A DNA stretch of 64,000 nucleotides, from NCBI RefSeq assembly GCF_018119395.1, contig NZ_JAGPWD010000021.1:29742-93741 (forward strand), read 5' to 3'. Below the pieces are notes generated by a model. It worked only from the letters and a program-made list of their open reading frames with translations, did not search any database and was not told the DNA's origin. A program made the position numbers and the translations under genes. Source of the stretch: Massilia sp. ZL223 (GTDB taxonomy: Bacteria > Pseudomonadota > Gammaproteobacteria > Burkholderiales > Burkholderiaceae_D). Positions 12,693 through 22,700 of this stretch are shown here, one piece after another (positions within the stretch are counted from its first letter, which is position 1; the number at the start of each line of letters is the position of its first letter).

Positions 12693-14396
12693 ATGGCAAG
12701 GCCAGAAAAAGTCCGTCTCGGCGAAGTGCTGATGCAGCAGAAGCTGTTGAGCGAGGAACAGCTCAACCAGGCGCTGGCGGACCAGAAGCGCACCGGCCGC
12801 AAGCTTGGCCGCGTGTTCGTGGAAAGCGGTTTCGTGACCGAGGACCAGATCTCGGGCGCGCTCGCCCGTCAGCTGAACATCCCTTACATCAATCTCAAGT
12901 TCTACAACATCAACGCCGACCTGGTGCGCCTGCTGCCGGAAACGGCCGCGCGCCGCTTCCGCGCGCTGGTGCTGGAGGACCGCCGCGAGACCATGCTGGT
13001 CGGCGTGTCCGACCCGACCGACCTGTTCGCCTACGACGAGATCGCGCGCCTGATCAAGAAGGGCGTGGAGCTGGCCGTGGTCAACGAGACCGAGGTCCTG
13101 GCCGCGATCGACCGCATCTACCGCCGCACCGGCGAGATCACCGGCCTGGCGCGCGAGGTCGAGGCCGACCTGGGCGACACCTCGATCGACTTCGGCGCCC
13201 TGGCCGCCAATCCGGGCCTGGAAGAGGCGCCCATCGTCAAGCTGCTGCAGTCGGTGTTCGACGACGCGGTGCAGGTGCGCGCATCCGACATCCACATCGA
13301 GCCGCAGGACGGCCGCCTGGCGATCCGCTTCCGTATCGACGGCGTGCTGCACCTGCAGACCGAGGCCGACCTCAAGGTCGCCACGCCGCTGGCGCTGCGC
13401 CTCAAGCTGATGGCGGACCTGGACATCTCGGAAAAGCGCCTGCCCCAGGACGGCCGCTTCGCGGTCAAGGTGCGCAACCAGCGCGTCGACGTGCGTATCT
13501 CGACCATGCCCACCCAGTACGGCGAATCGGTGGTCATGCGTCTGCTGAACCAGGTCGGCACCACCCTGCGCCTGGACGCCATCGGCATGCCGGCCAAGAT
13601 CGTGGAGCGCTTCCGCAGCATCGTGGCGCGTCCGAATGGGCTGGTGCTGGTGACCGGGCCTACCGGCTCCGGCAAGACCACCACCCTGTACAGCGCGCTG
13701 GCCGAGCTGAACTCGGTGGAGAAGAAGCTGATCACCGTCGAGGACCCGGTCGAATACCGCCTGCCGGGCATCAACCAGGTGCAGGTCAACGACAAGATCG
13801 AGCTGACTTTCGCGCGCGTGCTGCGCTCCGCGCTGCGCCAGGACCCGGACATCGTCCTGGTCGGCGAGATGCGCGACCAGGAAACCGCCCAGATCGGCCT
13901 GCGCGCCGCGATGACCGGCCACCTGGTGCTGTCGACCCTGCACACCAACGACGCCGCCTCGACGCCGCTGCGCCTGATGGACATGGGCGTGCCGCGCTAT
14001 ATGGTGAGCGGTTCGCTGCAGGCCGTGCTGGCCCAGCGCCTGGTGCGCGTGATCTGCGAAAGCTGCATCGTTCCCTACGAGCCCGAGGCCAGCGAAGTGA
14101 ACTGGCTGCGCGCGGAACTGGGCGAGCATGCCGCGACCACGCGCTTCTACCACGGCAAGGGCTGCTCGCACTGCAACGGCACCGGCTACCGCGGCCGCAC
14201 CGGCGTCTACGAACTGCTCGAGATGACCCGCGCCGTGACCGAAGCGGCGAACCACCCCGATCCTTCGCATTTCCTGAAGGTGGCGCACGCCGAGATGCAG
14301 GGCCAGACCCTGCGCCGCAACGCCGTCTTCCTGGCGGTGAAGGGGCGCAGCACCATCGCCGAGGCGATGCGGGTCAGTAACCAGCAAGACGACTGA
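12693..14396 (+). CDS. mshE: MSHA pilus extension ATPase MshE
   Basis: This 567-residue GspE/PilB-family hexameric ATPase drives MSHA pilus assembly at the cytoplasmic face. Residues 8-31 and 37-60 are two 24-residue MshEN motifs (RLGEVL... and KLGRVF..., each ending in Q) with the canonical 5-residue spacer, which is the known c-di-GMP-binding layout. Motif 1 has lysine where glycine is usual. The core has Walker A GPTGSGKTTT (about 320-329), Walker B DPDIVLVGEMRD, the histidine box LSTLHTNDA, and a C-terminal zinc site (CESC, then CSHC). Start: AAGGGG lies 5 nt upstream of the ATG. A TAAAAT at 12654-12659 may be the -10 of its promoter, but no good -35 is seen. Its stop overlaps the next start by 1 nt. 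Confidence 0.95.
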   Translation: MARPEKVRLGEVLMQQKLLSEEQLNQALADQKRTGRKLGRVFVESGFVTEDQISGALARQLNIPYINLKFYNINADLVRLLPETAARRFRALVLEDRRETMLVGVSDPTDLFAYDEIARLIKKGVELAVVNETEVLAAIDRIYRRTGEITGLAREVEADLGDTSIDFGALAANPGLEEAPIVKLLQSVFDDAVQVRASDIHIEPQDGRLAIRFRIDGVLHLQTEADLKVATPLALRLKLMADLDISEKRLPQDGRFAVKVRNQRVDVRISTMPTQYGESVVMRLLNQVGTTLRLDAIGMPAKIVERFRSIVARPNGLVLVTGPTGSGKTTTLYSALAELNSVEKKLITVEDPVEYRLPGINQVQVNDKIELTFARVLRSALRQDPDIVLVGEMRDQETAQIGLRAAMTGHLVLSTLHTNDAASTPLRLMDMGVPRYMVSGSLQAVLAQRLVRVICESCIVPYEPEASEVNWLRAELGEHAATTRFYHGKGCSHCNGTGYRGRTGVYELLEMTRAVTEAANHPDPSHFLKVAHAEMQGQTLRRNAVFLAVKGRSTIAEAMRVSNQQDD

Positions 14397-15640
14397 TGCC
14401 TTTCTTCGCCTATAAAGGCCGCGACGGGCGCGGCGAACTGACCCAGGGGGTGCTGGAAGGCGCCGACAGCTCCGCCATTGCGGATCTGCTGTTCGGCAAC
14501 GGCATCACGCCCATCGAGATCACGCCCCGCCGCACGGGGCCGGGCGCCGCCGGCGGCGCCCAGGGCTCGCTGCTGGCGCGCTTCACCGAGAAGAAGGTGA
14601 CGTCCCTGGACGTGCAGCTGTTCAGCCGCCAGATCTACACCCTGCTCAAGTCCGGCGTGCCGATCATGCGCGGCCTGGCGGGCCTGCAGGAATCGGCCGT
14701 CAACAAGTCCTTCGCCAGGGTCATCAAGGACCTGCGCGAATCGCTCGACTCCGGCCGCGAACTGTCGGCGGCCATGATGCGCCACCCGGAATGCTTCTCG
14801 GCCTTCTACCTGTCGATGGTGAAGGTGGGCGAGATGACCGGCCGCCTGGAAGAGGTCTTCCTGCGCCTGTTCGACCACCTGGAATTCGACCGCGACATGC
14901 GCGAGCGGGTCAAGACCGCGCTGCGCTACCCGACCTTCGTGGTGATCGCGATGGCGATCGCCATGGTGATCGTGAACATGTTCGTGATTCCGCAGTTCGC
15001 CACGGTGTTCAAGTCCTTCAACGCCCAGCTGCCGCTGATGACGCGCATCCTGCTGGGGACCTCGGAATTCACGGTGGCCTACTGGCCGGCGATGGCGGCC
15101 ATGCTGCTGGGCGCCGTGTTCGGCTTCCGCTCCTGGATCGCCACCAACCGCGGGCGCCTGGTCTGGGACCAGAAGAAGCTGCGCATCCCGATCGCCGGCA
15201 AGATCATCCACAAGGCCACCATGGCGCGTTTCGCGCGCAGCTTCGCGCTGTCGATGCGCAGCGGCGTGCCGATCGTGCAGGCCCTGACCGTGGTCTCGCA
15301 GACCGCCGACAACGCCTACCTGAGCATGCGCATCGAGCAGATGCGCGACGGCGTCGAACGCGGCGAGAGCATCCTGCGCACCTCGGTCGCGGCGAATGTG
15401 TTCACGCCCATCGTGCTGCAGATGATCGCCGTGGGCGAGGAATCGGGTTCGCTGGACGACCTGATGGACGAGATCGCGCAGATGTACGAGCGCGAGGTCG
15501 ACTACGAGCTCAAGACCCTGTCCGCCCAGATCGAGCCGATCCTGATCACCTTCCTGGGCGTGATGGTGCTGGTGCTGGCGCTGGGTATCTTCCTGCCGAT
15601 CTGGGACCTGGGCAAGGCCGCCCTGCATGGCGGCAAATGA
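14396..15640 (+). CDS. mshG: MSHA platform protein MshG (GspF/PilC family)
   Basis: This 414-residue inner-membrane platform protein couples the MshE motor to pilus assembly. It has the duplicated GspF cytoplasmic domains (LFSRQIYTLLKSGVPIMRGL at about residue 75; FARSFALSMRSGVPIVQAL at about 279) and three hydrophobic segments (about 180-205, 220-242 and the C-terminal ITFLGVMVLVLALGIFLPIW). TGATG couples it to mshE, and ATGA couples it to the next gene. Confidence 0.93.
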   Translation: MPFFAYKGRDGRGELTQGVLEGADSSAIADLLFGNGITPIEITPRRTGPGAAGGAQGSLLARFTEKKVTSLDVQLFSRQIYTLLKSGVPIMRGLAGLQESAVNKSFARVIKDLRESLDSGRELSAAMMRHPECFSAFYLSMVKVGEMTGRLEEVFLRLFDHLEFDRDMRERVKTALRYPTFVVIAMAIAMVIVNMFVIPQFATVFKSFNAQLPLMTRILLGTSEFTVAYWPAMAAMLLGAVFGFRSWIATNRGRLVWDQKKLRIPIAGKIIHKATMARFARSFALSMRSGVPIVQALTVVSQTADNAYLSMRIEQMRDGVERGESILRTSVAANVFTPIVLQMIAVGEESGSLDDLMDEIAQMYEREVDYELKTLSAQIEPILITFLGVMVLVLALGIFLPIWDLGKAALHGGK

Positions 15641-16161
15641 TGCGGCCGCGGCGCGCCGGCGGGGCGACCCGCTTCGAATTCGCGGTGTGCGCCATCCTGG
15701 TGGCCGTGCTGACGGCTGCGCTGCTGGCGCGCCTGCTGGCGTGGCGCGAGCAGTCCGAGCGCACCGCCGCCTACCACGTGGTGGCGTCGCTGCGCACCGC
15801 CCTGGCGGCGAAAGCGGCGCAGGTCGGGATGACCCAGGGCGAGCAGGGGATTCTTGCTTTAACACAAGAAAATCCGATGACCTGGCTCAGCAGGATGCCG
15901 GCCAACTACCTCGGCGAATACTATTCGCCCGACCCGCGTAGCCTGCGGCGCGGCGCCTGGTTCTTCGACCGGACCGATAAAACAGTCAACTATTTGCTTG
16001 GGAACGACACTTTTTCTTCCGGGACATCAAACTTGCTTAAGTTCAAGGTAGAATTGTCCCGCACCTCTGATCCATCCGGCATAAACGCGCAGCACGGCGG
16101 GCGGAACAGGAATCCAGGCGCACTGGTCATCGGCGAAGTCGGGACCGGTCGCCAACACTAA
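15637..16161 (+). CDS. MshF-like bitopic membrane protein
   Basis: This 174-residue protein starts at the ATG overlapping the mshG stop. It has one N-terminal membrane helix (about residues 14-34, FAVCAILVAVLTAALLARLL) and a polar periplasmic domain. The segment after the helix (SLRTALAAKAAQ) resembles pilin-like alpha helices, but no G/FTLIE prepilin site is present. Its position between mshG and the pilins equals that of mshF in Vibrio. Homology is not recognisable by eye, so the name rests on position and topology. The last third (about 15,970-16,160) is less GC-biased at codon third positions than its neighbours. Confidence 0.7.
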   Translation: MMRPRRAGGATRFEFAVCAILVAVLTAALLARLLAWREQSERTAAYHVVASLRTALAAKAAQVGMTQGEQGILALTQENPMTWLSRMPANYLGEYYSPDPRSLRRGAWFFDRTDKTVNYLLGNDTFSSGTSNLLKFKVELSRTSDPSGINAQHGGRNRNPGALVIGEVGTGRQH

Positions 16162-16209
16162 CCAAAGAACGCGGATTCCATCCGCACCACCTCAACGGAG
16201 AGAAAAACG

Positions 16210-16683
16210 ATGAACAAATTCAACACCAAGGGCGCGCAGGGCGGCTTCACGCTGATCGAGCTGATCGTCGTGATCGTGATCCTGGGCATCCTGGCCGCCA
16301 CCGCGCTGCCGAAGTTCGCCAGCCTGGGCGGCGACGCACGCATCGCCAGCCTGAACGCGGCAAAAGGCGCCATGACCGCCACCGCATCGATGGCGCACGG
16401 CAAGTGGCTGATCAACCCGAGCATCACCAAGGTGGCCGTCGAGGGCACCGACGTCAACATCACCAACGGCTACCCGGCAGCGACCAAGAACTTCGCCATC
16501 GCCTCGGGCCTGAACGACACCGACTACAAGATCGACGTGTCGGGCACCACCGTGACCGTCACCCCGATCAGCGTGTCGACCCACGCCACCCTGAAGACCA
16601 CCTGCAACGTGGTCTACACCGAAGTGACGACCGCCGGCGGCGTGCCGACCTACGCGCTGGCTGCCAATACCCAGTGCGAATAA
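16210..16683 (+). CDS. mshA: MSHA major pilin candidate
   Basis: This is a 157-residue type IV prepilin. A short basic leader ends at GG, followed by FTLIELIVVIVILGILAATA: cleavage after glycine 12 and glutamate at mature position 5, as required for assembly. The mature domain has two cysteines near the C-terminus (TCNVV, then QCE) that probably form the D-loop disulfide. It follows GGAGAGAAAAACG. An 11-bp hairpin just after its stop (16705-16731) separates it from a similar second pilin and suggests it is the more abundant product. Processing needs a prepilin peptidase encoded elsewhere. Confidence 0.9.
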   Translation: MNKFNTKGAQGGFTLIELIVVIVILGILAATALPKFASLGGDARIASLNAAKGAMTATASMAHGKWLINPSITKVAVEGTDVNITNGYPAATKNFAIASGLNDTDYKIDVSGTTVTVTPISVSTHATLKTTCNVVYTEVTTAGGVPTYALAANTQCE

Positions 16684-16704
16684 ACCCCAGCGTGTAATCT
16701 TTCC

Positions 16705-16731
16705 GGCGAGGCTGCATTGCGCAGCCTCGCC
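16705..16731 (+). promoter_or_regulatory. Hairpin between the two pilin genes
   Basis: A perfect 11-bp stem (GGCGAGGCTGC at 16705-16715, GCAGCCTCGCC at 16721-16731) with an ATTGC loop lies 21 nt after the first pilin stop and 19 nt before the second start. No T-run follows, so it is more likely an mRNA-stabilising or partial-attenuation element than a full terminator. Confidence 0.6.
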
Positions 16732-16750
16732 GCTTCATTTCAGGAGCAGC

Positions 16751-17230
16751 ATGGATCTCAGCCTTCGCCCGAACCGGCGGCAAGCCGGTTTCACGCTGAT
16801 CGAACTGATCGTCGTGATCGTCATCCTCGGCATCCTCGCGGCGACCGCACTGCCGAAATTCGCCAGCCTCGGGGGCGACGCGCGCGTGGCCAGCCTGCAG
16901 GCCGCGCGTGGCGCGCTGAGCGCCTCGGCCGCCATGGTCCACGGCAAATCGCTGATCCGGCCGGCCGACACCTCGATCGATGTCGAAGGCACGGCCGTCG
17001 CCGTCGTCAACGGCTATCCGAAGGCGAGCAAGGCCTTCGCCACCGCGGCGGGGCTGGGCGACGGCGATTACCTGATCGAGGAAAACAAGGACGAGCTGAC
17101 GGTCACGCCGCGCAGCGTGGCGGACAATCCGACGCTCGCCGCGACCTGCTTCATCAGCTATGCGGCGCCGACCGCCGCCAACCAGCCTCCGGTCCTGCAG
17201 CAGGCCGCGGATCCGCTGGTCTGCGAATAA
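16751..17230 (+). CDS. Second MSHA-type pilin (MshA/MshB paralogue)
   Basis: This 159-residue prepilin is a tandem paralogue of the preceding gene. The stretch from GFTLIELIVV through PKFASLGGDAR is nearly identical, and the C-terminal cysteine pair is retained (TCFIS, then VCE). The leader is slightly longer (MDLSLRPNRRQAG) and cleavage follows glycine 13. AGGAGCAGC precedes the ATG. In Vibrio the equivalent pair is mshB (minor) and mshA (major), in that order; which is major here must be inferred from the intergenic hairpin. Confidence 0.87.
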   Translation: MDLSLRPNRRQAGFTLIELIVVIVILGILAATALPKFASLGGDARVASLQAARGALSASAAMVHGKSLIRPADTSIDVEGTAVAVVNGYPKASKAFATAAGLGDGDYLIEENKDELTVTPRSVADNPTLAATCFISYAAPTAANQPPVLQQAADPLVCE

Positions 17231-17248
17231 GCCCGGGACCGGCGTAGC

Positions 17249-17806
17249 GTGGGCGGCCAGCTCCCCATTTCCCGCTTCCAGCCGCGCCCGGCGCGCGGCT
17301 TCACGATGGTCGAATTGATCGTCGTGATGGTCCTCATCGGCATCCTGGCGGCCGTCGCCGCCAGCCGTTTTTTCGACCGCACCGGTTTCGACGCCGACGG
17401 CTTCGCGGAACAGAGCCGCGCCTTGCTGCGCTACGCCCAGAAGGCCGCGATCGCGCGCAACGCGCCGGTCTTCGTGCAGCTGGACGACAACCGCATCGCC
17501 CTGTGCTACAGCTCGCCGCGCAACTCCCCCCAAGGCAATTGCGACCCGACCCAGCGCGTGCCCGCGCCGGGCGGCCAGATCGGCGGCGGCGCTTCCGAGA
17601 CCCAGTGCCAGGCCCCCGGCTGGTTCTGCATCGGCCGTCCCGAGGGCGTGCAGCTCGCCTTGTCCGAGCCGATGACCGAATTCAGCTTCAACGCGCTCGG
17701 CAGCCCGGTGGCCGCCGGCGGCTTTGGCGGCCTGACCATGACCATCACCAGCAAGGGCGAATCGCGCACGGTGTCGGTGGTCCAGGAGACCGGTTATGTG
17801 CAGTAA
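17249..17806 (+). CDS. mshC: Minor pilin MshC
   Basis: This 185-residue prepilin-like protein has its cleavage site in PARG/FTMVELIVVMVLIG (glycine near residue 17, glutamate +5 retained). Family features include GFDADGFAEQSRALLRYAQKAAIARN, as in GspH/FimT-like minor pilins. The start is a GTG at 17249. No ATG occurs before the cleavage site and the ribosome site is weak, so the leader length is uncertain. Minor pilins of this class prime the fibre. The 3' end overlaps mshD by 11 nt. Confidence 0.87.
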   Translation: MGGQLPISRFQPRPARGFTMVELIVVMVLIGILAAVAASRFFDRTGFDADGFAEQSRALLRYAQKAAIARNAPVFVQLDDNRIALCYSSPRNSPQGNCDPTQRVPAPGGQIGGGASETQCQAPGWFCIGRPEGVQLALSEPMTEFSFNALGSPVAAGGFGGLTMTITSKGESRTVSVVQETGYVQ

Positions 17807-18386
17807 GACCGCGCGTGCCCGCCAGGCGGGCCTGACCCTGATCGAGATGATCATGTTCATCATGATCGTCGGGGTCGCCCTGGCCGCCGTGATCGGCGTG
17901 CTGAACCTGAGCACCAAGGGCAGCGCCGACCCGCTGCGGCGCAAGCAGGCGCTGATGATCGCCGAAGGCTTGCTGGAGGAAGTCCAGCTGGCCAAGTTCA
18001 CCTGGTGCGACCCGACCTCCGGCAACGCCGGCGACGAGAACGTCAGGAGCAGCGCCGACTGCAACCTGGCCGAGAACTGGGGCCCGGAAGCGGGAGGCGA
18101 AAGGCCGCACGACAACGTCAACGATTACGTCAGGGCGGCCGGCCAGGCCGAGGCCAGCTTCAACAATGGCGCCGGCGTGCTGACCGATGCGAACGGAGAC
18201 GCGATGAACGTGGCCGGTTATACCGCCACGGTGAGCGTCATCCCCGAATCGATCGGCGGCATCCCCGTCGCGAACACCACCTCGGCCGACAGCGACGTGC
18301 TGCGCATCCGGGTCGAGGTCCGCTACGACCAGGAGTCCGTCGTGCTCGACGCCTACCGCACGCGCTACGCGCCGGGCTTCCTATGA
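17796..18386 (+). CDS. mshD: Minor pilin MshD
   Basis: This 196-residue prepilin-like protein has QAG/LTLIEMIMFIMIVGVAL at about residues 10-28, with the +5 glutamate. It then has LRRKQALMIAEGLLEEVQLA, typical of MshD/PilV-like minor pilins. The ATG lies within the end of mshC and the stop overlaps the next ATG (18383-18386), indicating coupled translation. It is probably part of the initiation complex at the fibre tip. Confidence 0.88.
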   Translation: MCSKTARARQAGLTLIEMIMFIMIVGVALAAVIGVLNLSTKGSADPLRRKQALMIAEGLLEEVQLAKFTWCDPTSGNAGDENVRSSADCNLAENWGPEAGGERPHDNVNDYVRAAGQAEASFNNGAGVLTDANGDAMNVAGYTATVSVIPESIGGIPVANTTSADSDVLRIRVEVRYDQESVVLDAYRTRYAPGFL

Positions 18387-19267
18387 ACCAGCCAGCCCCG
18401 CGCCGCGCTGGCGGCTTCACCCTGGTCGAGGCCATCCTCGTCATCGTCATCATCGGCGTGATCGGCGCCATCGTGGCGGTCTTCATCCGCGCCCCGGTCC
18501 AGGGCTATGCCGACAGCGCGGCGCGCGCCGCCGCCACCGACGAAGCCGACCTGGCGCTGCGCCGCATCGCGCGCGACCTGCGCCTGGCCCTGCCCAACAG
18601 CGTGCGCGTGAGCGACGACGGCAGCGCGGTCGAGTTCCTGCAAACCACGACGGGCGGGCGCTACCTGACCCTGGACGACGGCGTGGCGGCCATGCCGGTC
18701 CTCGATTTCGACGACGCCGCCCAGACCCGCTTCACCGTGGTCGGCGGGACCATGCGCCCGATCGAGCGCGGCGACTTCATCGTGGTCTACAACCTGGGCG
18801 GCGGCGCGGTGCCCTCGGACGCCTACCTGTACCGCCAGGGCGCTCCCGACAACAACATCGTAAGGGTGGCCAGCGTCGACTACTCCACGCCCAACCACCC
18901 GGTCGTCACCATGGAAAACAATGCCTTCGCGCTCCAGGCGACGCCGATGCGCTCGCCGAGCAACCGCTTCCAGGTGGTGAGCGGGCCCATCACCTACGCT
19001 TGCGAGACGGGGCGCGACGGCAGCGCCGAGCTGGTGCGCTACTGGGGCTATCCGATCGACGCCAGCCAGAACCTGCCGCCGCAGGGCACGCCGCAGCGCG
19101 CCGTGATCGCCTCGCGGGTGGCGGACTGCAGCCAGGTGTTCCGCTACGGCAGCGACGTCACGCGCCGCAGCGCGCTGGTGATCCTGAATTTGTCGCTGCG
19201 CCTGGCCAACGACCGGGACAGCCAGGTGCGCCTGGTCAACCAGGTTCACGTGGACAATACGCCATGA
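18383..19267 (+). CDS. mshO: MSHA minor pilin MshO
   Basis: This 294-residue prepilin-like protein has a site in RRAGG/FTLVEAILVIVIIGVIG and a larger C-terminal domain than the other minor pilins, as in PilW/GspJ-like components. ADLALRRIARDLRLALPNSVR follows the helix, a typical MshO feature. ATGA overlaps occur at both ends, with mshD and mshP. Confidence 0.88.
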   Translation: MNQPAPRRAGGFTLVEAILVIVIIGVIGAIVAVFIRAPVQGYADSAARAAATDEADLALRRIARDLRLALPNSVRVSDDGSAVEFLQTTTGGRYLTLDDGVAAMPVLDFDDAAQTRFTVVGGTMRPIERGDFIVVYNLGGGAVPSDAYLYRQGAPDNNIVRVASVDYSTPNHPVVTMENNAFALQATPMRSPSNRFQVVSGPITYACETGRDGSAELVRYWGYPIDASQNLPPQGTPQRAVIASRVADCSQVFRYGSDVTRRSALVILNLSLRLANDRDSQVRLVNQVHVDNTP

Positions 19268-19728
19268 CGAAGCAATTCCGCACTCTGCGCCGCCAGGCCG
19301 GCGTCGGCCTGGTCACCGCGATCTTCCTGCTGGTGGTGCTGGCTGGCCTGGGCGCCGCCGCCGTCACTTTGTACAGCGCCCAGGAGGCCAGCTCGAGCAT
19401 CGACATGGAAGGAGCCAAGGCCTACCAGGCCGCGCGCGCGGGAATCGAGTGGGGCTTGTACGAACAGCTGCGCCAGAACCGCTGCGCTGCGCGCACTTCC
19501 TTCGGCTTTCCGGACACGACCGTGCTGGCGAGCTTCCGCGTGACGGTGAGCTGCCAGGCCATCGACGGCCTGGCCGACGAGGAAGGCGCGGCCGTGGCGC
19601 AGACCCGGCGCTGGCGCATCGGCGCCGTCGCCTGCAACCAGCCGGTGCAGGGGGAGTGCACGGCCCAGACCACAACCACGAACACCAGTCCCGACTACGT
19701 CCAACGCAGGCTCGAGGTAGAGATATGA
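19264..19728 (+). CDS. mshP: MshP-like pilus assembly protein
   Basis: This 154-residue protein has one N-terminal hydrophobic helix (GVGLVTAIFLLVVLAGLGAA, about residues 13-32) followed by AYQAARAGIEWGLYE, the PilX/GspK-like helix seen in MshP. Four cysteines in the C-terminal half may form disulfides. It lacks the classical FTLIE prepilin motif, as is usual for this group. It is coupled to both neighbours by ATGA overlaps. Confidence 0.85.
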   Translation: MTKQFRTLRRQAGVGLVTAIFLLVVLAGLGAAAVTLYSAQEASSSIDMEGAKAYQAARAGIEWGLYEQLRQNRCAARTSFGFPDTTVLASFRVTVSCQAIDGLADEEGAAVAQTRRWRIGAVACNQPVQGECTAQTTTTNTSPDYVQRRLEVEI

Positions 19729-22700
19729 ACACGCTGCTGAACTTCACCCGCATCGCCTTGTGCGCCGGCGCCTTCGCCTGCGCCGGCCAGGCCGCCGCCG
19801 CTTCGCTGGCGCTGGCCAAGTCCTTCGAGGGGAATGTGAACTTCGCCGGCACCCAGGCCAGCCTGCAGTCCAAGACCAACGGCGCCAAGGCCTGCGACCT
19901 GGCTTCGAGCGCCTCGGCCGGCATCAGCCTCCCGTCGGAGGCGAACGTGGTCTCCGCCACCTTGTACTGGGCGGGATCCGGCTCCATCGATCCGCAGGTG
20001 CTGCTCAACGGCGCCGTGGTCACCGCGCCGGCCGAGCGCCGCTATTCCTCGACCATCGACGGCCTGAGCTATTTCGCGGCCGCCGAGGATGTCACCGAGC
20101 TGGTCCGCGGCAAGACCTCCTTCACCTTCGGCGGCCTGTCGGCATCGACCGGCGCCGCCTACTGCTCGAACAAGCCCAAGGACAACGCCGTCCTGGCCGG
20201 CTTCTCGCTGGTGGTGGTGTATTCGCACCGGCTGGAGAAGTACCGCACCGTCAACCTGTACGAAGGCTTCCAGGCCTTGCGCAACACCAGCGTCACCGTC
20301 CCGATGCGCGACTACAAGCCGCGCACGACCACCGGCGATTCCGGCCGCTTCGGCTACATCGTGTGGGAGGGCGACAAGACCGGCCAGCAGAAGGGCGACT
20401 GGGTCAGCTTCGCCGGGCAGGTCCTGCAGTATTCTCCCTTCGCGCAGAAGGACAATGCCTTCAATTCCAAGAGCAGCGCCAACAGCGACGAAAACTCGCC
20501 CGGCATCGACTTCGACATCTTCGATCTGGCGCGCCTGCCTGCGTCGGCAAGCGAAGCCAACGCGGTGTTCACCACCGAATCCGACCGCGTGCTGCTGAGC
20601 AGCGCGATCGTCGCGCTGCCGTCCATGCCGGCCGACCTGAGCATCCAGAAGACCGCGTCCGGCGACTACAAGCTCGGCAGCGAGATCAAGTACACGCTGG
20701 CGGTGTCGAACCTGGGCACGCGCGCCGACAGCCAGGTCAAGGTGGTGGACGTCCTGCCCGACACGCTGAGCTATGTGTCGGCCGCCGGCGCCGACTGGAC
20801 CTGTTCGGTGAGCGGCAAGGCGGTCAGCTGCAGCTACAACAAGGCGCTCGAGCCGGGCGCCTCGGCCAGCGTGGTCCTCACGGCGAAGATCGCGGCCGAG
20901 GGAAAGATTTCCAACACGGCCGAGGTGAGCGGCACGGCCGATGGCGTGCCCGGCAATAACCGCTCGACCGCCGCCGGCGACACCGGCGGCGGCGCGGTCG
21001 GCAAGGATCCCTGGGTGTTCACGGTCGGCGAATGCGCGCCGGATACCGCGATCAAGCCCTCGGGCGAAGGCTGCGCGCTGTTCACCGGCCCGCTCACGGC
21101 CGGCGAAAGCCGGGCGATCTTCCTTACCCGCTCGGTGGACGGGGTGGCCAAGGCGATCAGTACGAGCGCCAGCACCTCGGTGCTCGGCCACTTCGCCCTG
21201 GAGTGCAACAATCCCGCGACCACCGCCGGGGTCAAGCCGCGCATCAGCAACCTGAGCCTGCCGGAGTGCGTGCAGAACGGCACGCTCACGCTGGACGGCT
21301 CGAACGCCTTGTACGCCAGCGTCACCTTCGAGGCCAACAAGGCCTCGCGCCAGATCACCTTCCAGTACAACGATGTCGGCCTGGTCAGCCTGCGCATGGT
21401 CGAAAACGGCGGCAAGGCCGCCAAGGCCGCCTTCGTGGTGCGCCCCGACAGCATCAAGGCGGCCTACACGCGCGCGTCCGACGGCCTGGCCAATCCTGGC
21501 TCCAGCACCCTGGCGGGCGTCGGCTTCGCCGAAGCGGGCGAAGGCTTCCGGGTGACGGTGACCGCCTACGGAATCGGCCTGGCCGACCCCTTGAAGAGCT
21601 TCGGCCGCGAAACCGGCGAGACCGCGCCGGCCGCCATCCTGGCAGTCAATGCCGCCGGCGGCGAGACCGAGCAAAAGCTGCTGCAGCAGCAGGGCGCCTG
21701 GAGCCATGTAGCGACCGCGAACGGCGGCACCCTGGTCGGCAGCTTCTCCTGGAACGAAGCGGGCGCCGCCAGCCTGGCGCCCAGGCTGGAAGGCTATCTC
21801 GGCATCGACCGCACCCTGCTGGGCAGCCGCGAACTGGTCGGCCGCTTCTATCCCGCCTACTTCAGGACCAACACCGAACTCGGCTTCGAGTGCGCGAAGC
21901 GCATGGGCTGCCCGCAAACGGGGACCAACCCGGTCACCCGCGCATCCTTCTCGAGCCAGGACTTCGGCGTGCTGGTGCGCGCCTTCGGCCGCAACGGCGA
22001 GCTGCAGCGCTTCAGCGGCGACCTGGTGCCGGATATCAAACTGGGCGCCGCCGGCGCGCCCGGCGCGGATACGCTGCTGACCGGCCTGCGCGATCCCGGG
22101 CAGGACAAGCGCCTGCTCGAGCGCGAGGTCAGCTACCAGCTGGCCGTCCCTTACGACGCCACCCAGGACCGCGGCGCCAAGTGGACCGCTCCGACCGCGG
22201 TCTACCTGCGCGCCAGCGTCGAGGACCAGCGCGCCATGCCGGGTGGCCCGGCGCGCATCGTCATCACCTCCGACCGCGACGCCGATTCGATCGAGGGCGG
22301 GATGATGATCCTGAATGGCCGCCTGCTGGTGGTGAACACCCTCGGCACGCCGCTGATGAAGACCCCGGTGCCGCTGCGCGCCCAGTACTGGACCGGCCAG
22401 GTCTGGGAGCACAACGGCGTCGTCGACGAGGCCGATCCGGGCAAGGGCGCGGTGCAGTTCTCGGGCTGCACCCGCAGCCTGCGCTTGAGCGCGACCGCGC
22501 CCGGCGGCGATTGCAACCGGAGCATCGTAACCCTGGCCAGCGGCGCGAGCCCCGACTCGGTCGACCTGCCGGCCATCGCCGACGGCAAGGGCGTGCTGGT
22601 GCTGGGAGCCGTGCCGAACACGGCCAGCGGCAACGTCGACATCCTCGTCAAGGGCTATGAATGGTTACCCAGCACCTTCGGGCGCGTGACATTCGGGCAG

